DNA of 9,587 bases from contig CALCHI010000563.1 of assembly GCA_937901285.1 (NCBI GenBank), positions 1 to 9,587 on the forward strand, read 5' to 3'. The translations under genes and the position numbers were made by a program. The DNA is from UBA8437 sp003445035 (GTDB lineage Bacteria; Planctomycetota; Planctomycetia; Planctomycetales; Planctomycetaceae). Every line of letters begins with the position of its first letter. Position 1 is the first letter of the stretch. Below are positions 7,853 through 9,587 of this stretch, piece by piece. The notes beneath the pieces are model-generated. The model had not been told where the DNA came from. It did not search any database and saw only the letters and a list, made by a program, of their open reading frames with translations.

Positions 7853-9295
7853 CTAGAAGAGTCCGAGGATTGGCCGTCCGGATTCCACCAGGCGGCGTGG
7901 CCGGTTCAGCGTGTCGTGGTATTCGGTGTCCGGGGCTACGCCGATGGCGTGGTAAATGGTGGACACCAGGTCGTAGGGATGTACGGGGTCGGTCTTGGGC
8001 CAGCCCCCGTGACGATCCGACTGGCCGTAGACACGTCCGGGTCGCACACCGCCTCCGGCCACCAGGAAGCTGTAACATTCGGGCCAGTGATCCCGACCCC
8101 CGGGGCCGACGTTGTTGGTCGTCGGCGAGCCAATCTTGGGCGAGCGTCCGAACTCGCCGATGGCCACCACCAGCGTCCGTTCCAGCAGTCCCCGCGTGGC
8201 CATGTCCTCGATGAATGCCGAAAGCGACTGGTCGAAGACCGGGCAGCGGTGGTCCCGCAGCATGGGGAAGTTGTTGCGGTGCGTGTCCCACGATCCGTCG
8301 GGACCGGGCACGGGTTCGCTGTCGGATCCGGCCGGCCAGGTCACCTGCACGAAACGTGTTTCGGCCTCGACCAGTCTCCGTGCCAGCAGCAACGACTGGC
8401 CGAATCGGGTCATGCCGTACCGCCGTCGGGTCCCGGCCGATTCGGCATCCAGCCCGAAGGCCAGGGCGGCTCGACGGGTCTGGATCAGCGACAGGGCCTG
8501 GTCGTAGTACTGGTCAAAGCTCGCCTGTGAACCGGCCAGGCCGTCACGGTGCGCGTCGATGGCCGCACGGAGGTCGACCCGGGAACGGATACGATCGAGT
8601 GTCATGTCTCGCGGCAGCGTGAATCCCAGTGGCTGAAGCGGTTTGGTGGCGTCGTCGTACATCGTGTAGGGGTCAAACGCGGCTCCGTGCAGTCCGGCCG
8701 CCTGGCCGACTCCGGTCACGCGACCCTCCTTCACCGCCCCCCCCACTGCGACGTAACCGAAACGTCCGCGTTTGGCTGGTCGGTAGCGACCGATGTTGGC
8801 TCCGACCGACGGCAGGTCTTCCCTCGAGGGTGGCACAGCCAGTCCGGTTGGTGAGAAATTGGTCGGACTGTGTCCGGTCATCAGCATGTAGATCGCTGCC
8901 CCGTGATTCCTCAGCCCCTTGGGGTCGACTCCGATGGACCGCACCAGCGAATAGTGCCGGGCCTGGGCGGCCAGCTTCGGCAGCACCTCGCCCAATTCGA
9001 TTCCGGGTGCACGTGTCGCGATCGGCTGGAATTCGCCGCGGATCTCAGCCGGGGCACCGGGCTTCGGGTCCCAGAGATCGATGTGGCTGGGAGAACCCTG
9101 CAGGTAGATCAGCACGACCGAGTCGGCGGCGCCGAACCCGCTGCCATGACCCGACTGGTCCGCCCCGAGGGTCTGCTGTTGCCGGAGCAGTTCGGGCAGG
9201 CCGAGGCCGACCAGTGACAGTCCACCGACCGTCAGCAGCTCGCGTCTGGCGAGGCCGTCGCAGAGACGTCGGGAGCGGTCGAGGAAAGAGATCAT
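7853..9295 (-). CDS. DUF1501 domain-containing protein (Tat-exported, alkaline-phosphatase superfamily)
   Basis: The product is 480 residues from the ATG at 9295. It has a Tat-like leader (GLARRELLTVGG, twin Arg 17-18, then LSLVGLGL). Family motifs are YLQGSPSHIDLWDPKP (64-79), RGEFQPIATRAPG, RNHGAAIYMLMTG (129-141), SWDTHRNNF (335-343), GEFGRSPK (380-387), GGRDHWPE (399-406) and the final GRPILGLF. SH and WDTH are the commoner DUF1501 forms. An in-frame ATG at 9391 would add 32 residues (FGFHHIADNR...) that look unlike a leader and would bury the Tat motif, so I prefer 9295, although no strong Shine-Dalgarno precedes it. It is the first gene of the leftward run and is divergent from the DUF4838-like gene. 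A run of eight G occurs on the coding strand at 8744-8737. The enzymatic role of the family is not established. Confidence 0.92.
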   Translation of the reverse strand: MISFLDRSRRLCDGLARRELLTVGGLSLVGLGLPELLRQQQTLGADQSGHGSGFGAADSVVLIYLQGSPSHIDLWDPKPGAPAEIRGEFQPIATRAPGIELGEVLPKLAAQARHYSLVRSIGVDPKGLRNHGAAIYMLMTGHSPTNFSPTGLAVPPSREDLPSVGANIGRYRPAKRGRFGYVAVGGAVKEGRVTGVGQAAGLHGAAFDPYTMYDDATKPLQPLGFTLPRDMTLDRIRSRVDLRAAIDAHRDGLAGSQASFDQYYDQALSLIQTRRAALAFGLDAESAGTRRRYGMTRFGQSLLLARRLVEAETRFVQVTWPAGSDSEPVPGPDGSWDTHRNNFPMLRDHRCPVFDQSLSAFIEDMATRGLLERTLVVAIGEFGRSPKIGSPTTNNVGPGGRDHWPECYSFLVAGGGVRPGRVYGQSDRHGGWPKTDPVHPYDLVSTIYHAIGVAPDTEYHDTLNRPRRLVESGRPILGLF

Positions 9296-9362
9296 CACGA
9301 CACCGGGGGGCGGCAGGTCTGCCAAAACGGGTTCGTCGCGGCGCCAGTGTATCACGTAGCGG

Positions 9363-9391
9363 TTGTCAGCGATGTGGTGAAACCCGAACAT
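9363..9391 (+). promoter_or_regulatory. Candidate promoter for the rightward gene at 9427
   Basis: TTGTCA (9363-9368, 5/6 to the -35 consensus) is followed after 17 bases by GAACAT (9386-9391, 3/6 to the -10 consensus including A2, A5 and T6). A transcript would begin near 9398, leaving about 29 bases before the ATG. It lies in the 131-base divergent region, where I see no equally good match for the leftward operon. Confidence 0.3.
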
Positions 9392-9426
9392 GATCCGTGC
9401 CTGGAACTGGGAATGCGAGGTGCAAG

Positions 9427-9587
9427 ATGGGCAGCTGTTGCAAGGTGTTGGCCGTGAGATGGCTGTGGATACAGCCTGTCCTGGGCCTGTTGCTGGTCGC
9501 CGGTTCCGCCTGGGGACGTTCGGTGACGGCCGCCGAAGTGAGCCTGGTCACCGGTGGTAAGCCCCGGGCCACGATCGTTCTTTCGGA
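9427..9587 (+). CDS. 5' end of a secreted protein, DUF4838-like (3' truncated by the window)
   Basis: An ATG at 9427, preceded by GAGG with a 6-base gap, opens a frame that stays open to the window edge (53 codons). The leader is clear: MGSCCKVLAVRW, then a hydrophobic core IQPVLGLLLVAGSAW, then an Ala-rich end (VTAAEV). The mature protein begins EVSLVTGGKPRATIVLS. A start of the form 'LV.GG.PRATIVL' just after the leader is what I know from planctomycete DUF4838 proteins, whose first domain resembles the N-terminal domain of family 67/20 glycosidases. That is recalled, not searched. The catalytic part lies outside the window. Cys at positions 4-5 is not a lipobox because it precedes the hydrophobic core. 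Gene call good; family moderate. Confidence 0.72.
   Translation, partial: MGSCCKVLAVRWLWIQPVLGLLLVAGSAWGRSVTAAEVSLVTGGKPRATIVLS

Noticed and set aside
7140..8530. Long open frames at 7140-8291 (-) and 7376-8530 (+) over the alpha/beta hydrolase and DUF1501 genes
   Set aside because: Both are off-frame shadows of two well-supported genes and straddle their junction; translations are low-complexity Arg/Pro/Gly-rich with no leader or motif.
5519..9295. The two DUF1501 genes as a tandem duplication
   Set aside because: They share family motifs but differ over most of their length and at the first motif (SQLDSFD against SHIDLWD), so they are old, distinct subgroups.

Overview
This is a GC-rich, gene-dense stretch of bacterial chromosome. 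The gene content points strongly to a planctomycete (Pirellulales/Planctomycetales type): two DUF1501 proteins with Tat leaders, a Tat-exported Gfo/Idh/MocA oxidoreductase, a GH123/DUF4091-type glycosidase with an N-terminal beta domain, a start resembling DUF4838 proteins, and an HmoA-like monooxygenase of a form I associate with planctomycetes. Base composition looks uniform. I see no IS element, integrase, tRNA, rRNA or CRISPR array. No gap between genes exceeds 300 bases.

Layout, left to right. (1) The last 76 codons of a + strand gene (1-231). (2) A convergent - strand gene for an exported HAD-type phosphatase (291-1298). (3) A divergent region with weak promoter candidates on both strands, then a large secreted GH123-like glycoside hydrolase (+, 1524-3605). 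(4) A small cytoplasmic antibiotic-biosynthesis-monooxygenase-fold protein with an intact IsdG-type Asn/Trp/His triad (+, 3697-4056). (5) A leftward four-gene run, probably an operon, transcribed in the order DUF1501 (9295-7853), alpha/beta hydrolase (7822-6974), DUF1501 (6955-5519), Gfo/Idh oxidoreductase (5452-4073), with gaps of 30, 18 and 66 bases. (6) A divergent + strand gene starting at 9427 and running off the right edge, with a signal peptide and a DUF4838-like beginning.

Of the eight proteins whose N-terminus is visible, seven carry an export signal (three Tat, four Sec-like); only the monooxygenase lacks one. The locus therefore looks like an envelope or periplasmic set for breaking down and modifying glycans: a glycosidase, an esterase/peptidase-type hydrolase, a sugar-type oxidoreductase, two alkaline-phosphatase-superfamily proteins (DUF1501) and a phosphatase. 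The substrate cannot be read from the sequence.

I found no clearly new defence, mobile or RNA-based system. The points most worth checking are the pairing of two dissimilar DUF1501 genes around a hydrolase without DUF1549/DUF1553 partners in view, the termination and antisense arrangement around the monooxygenase gene, and the possible function of the GH123-like enzyme.
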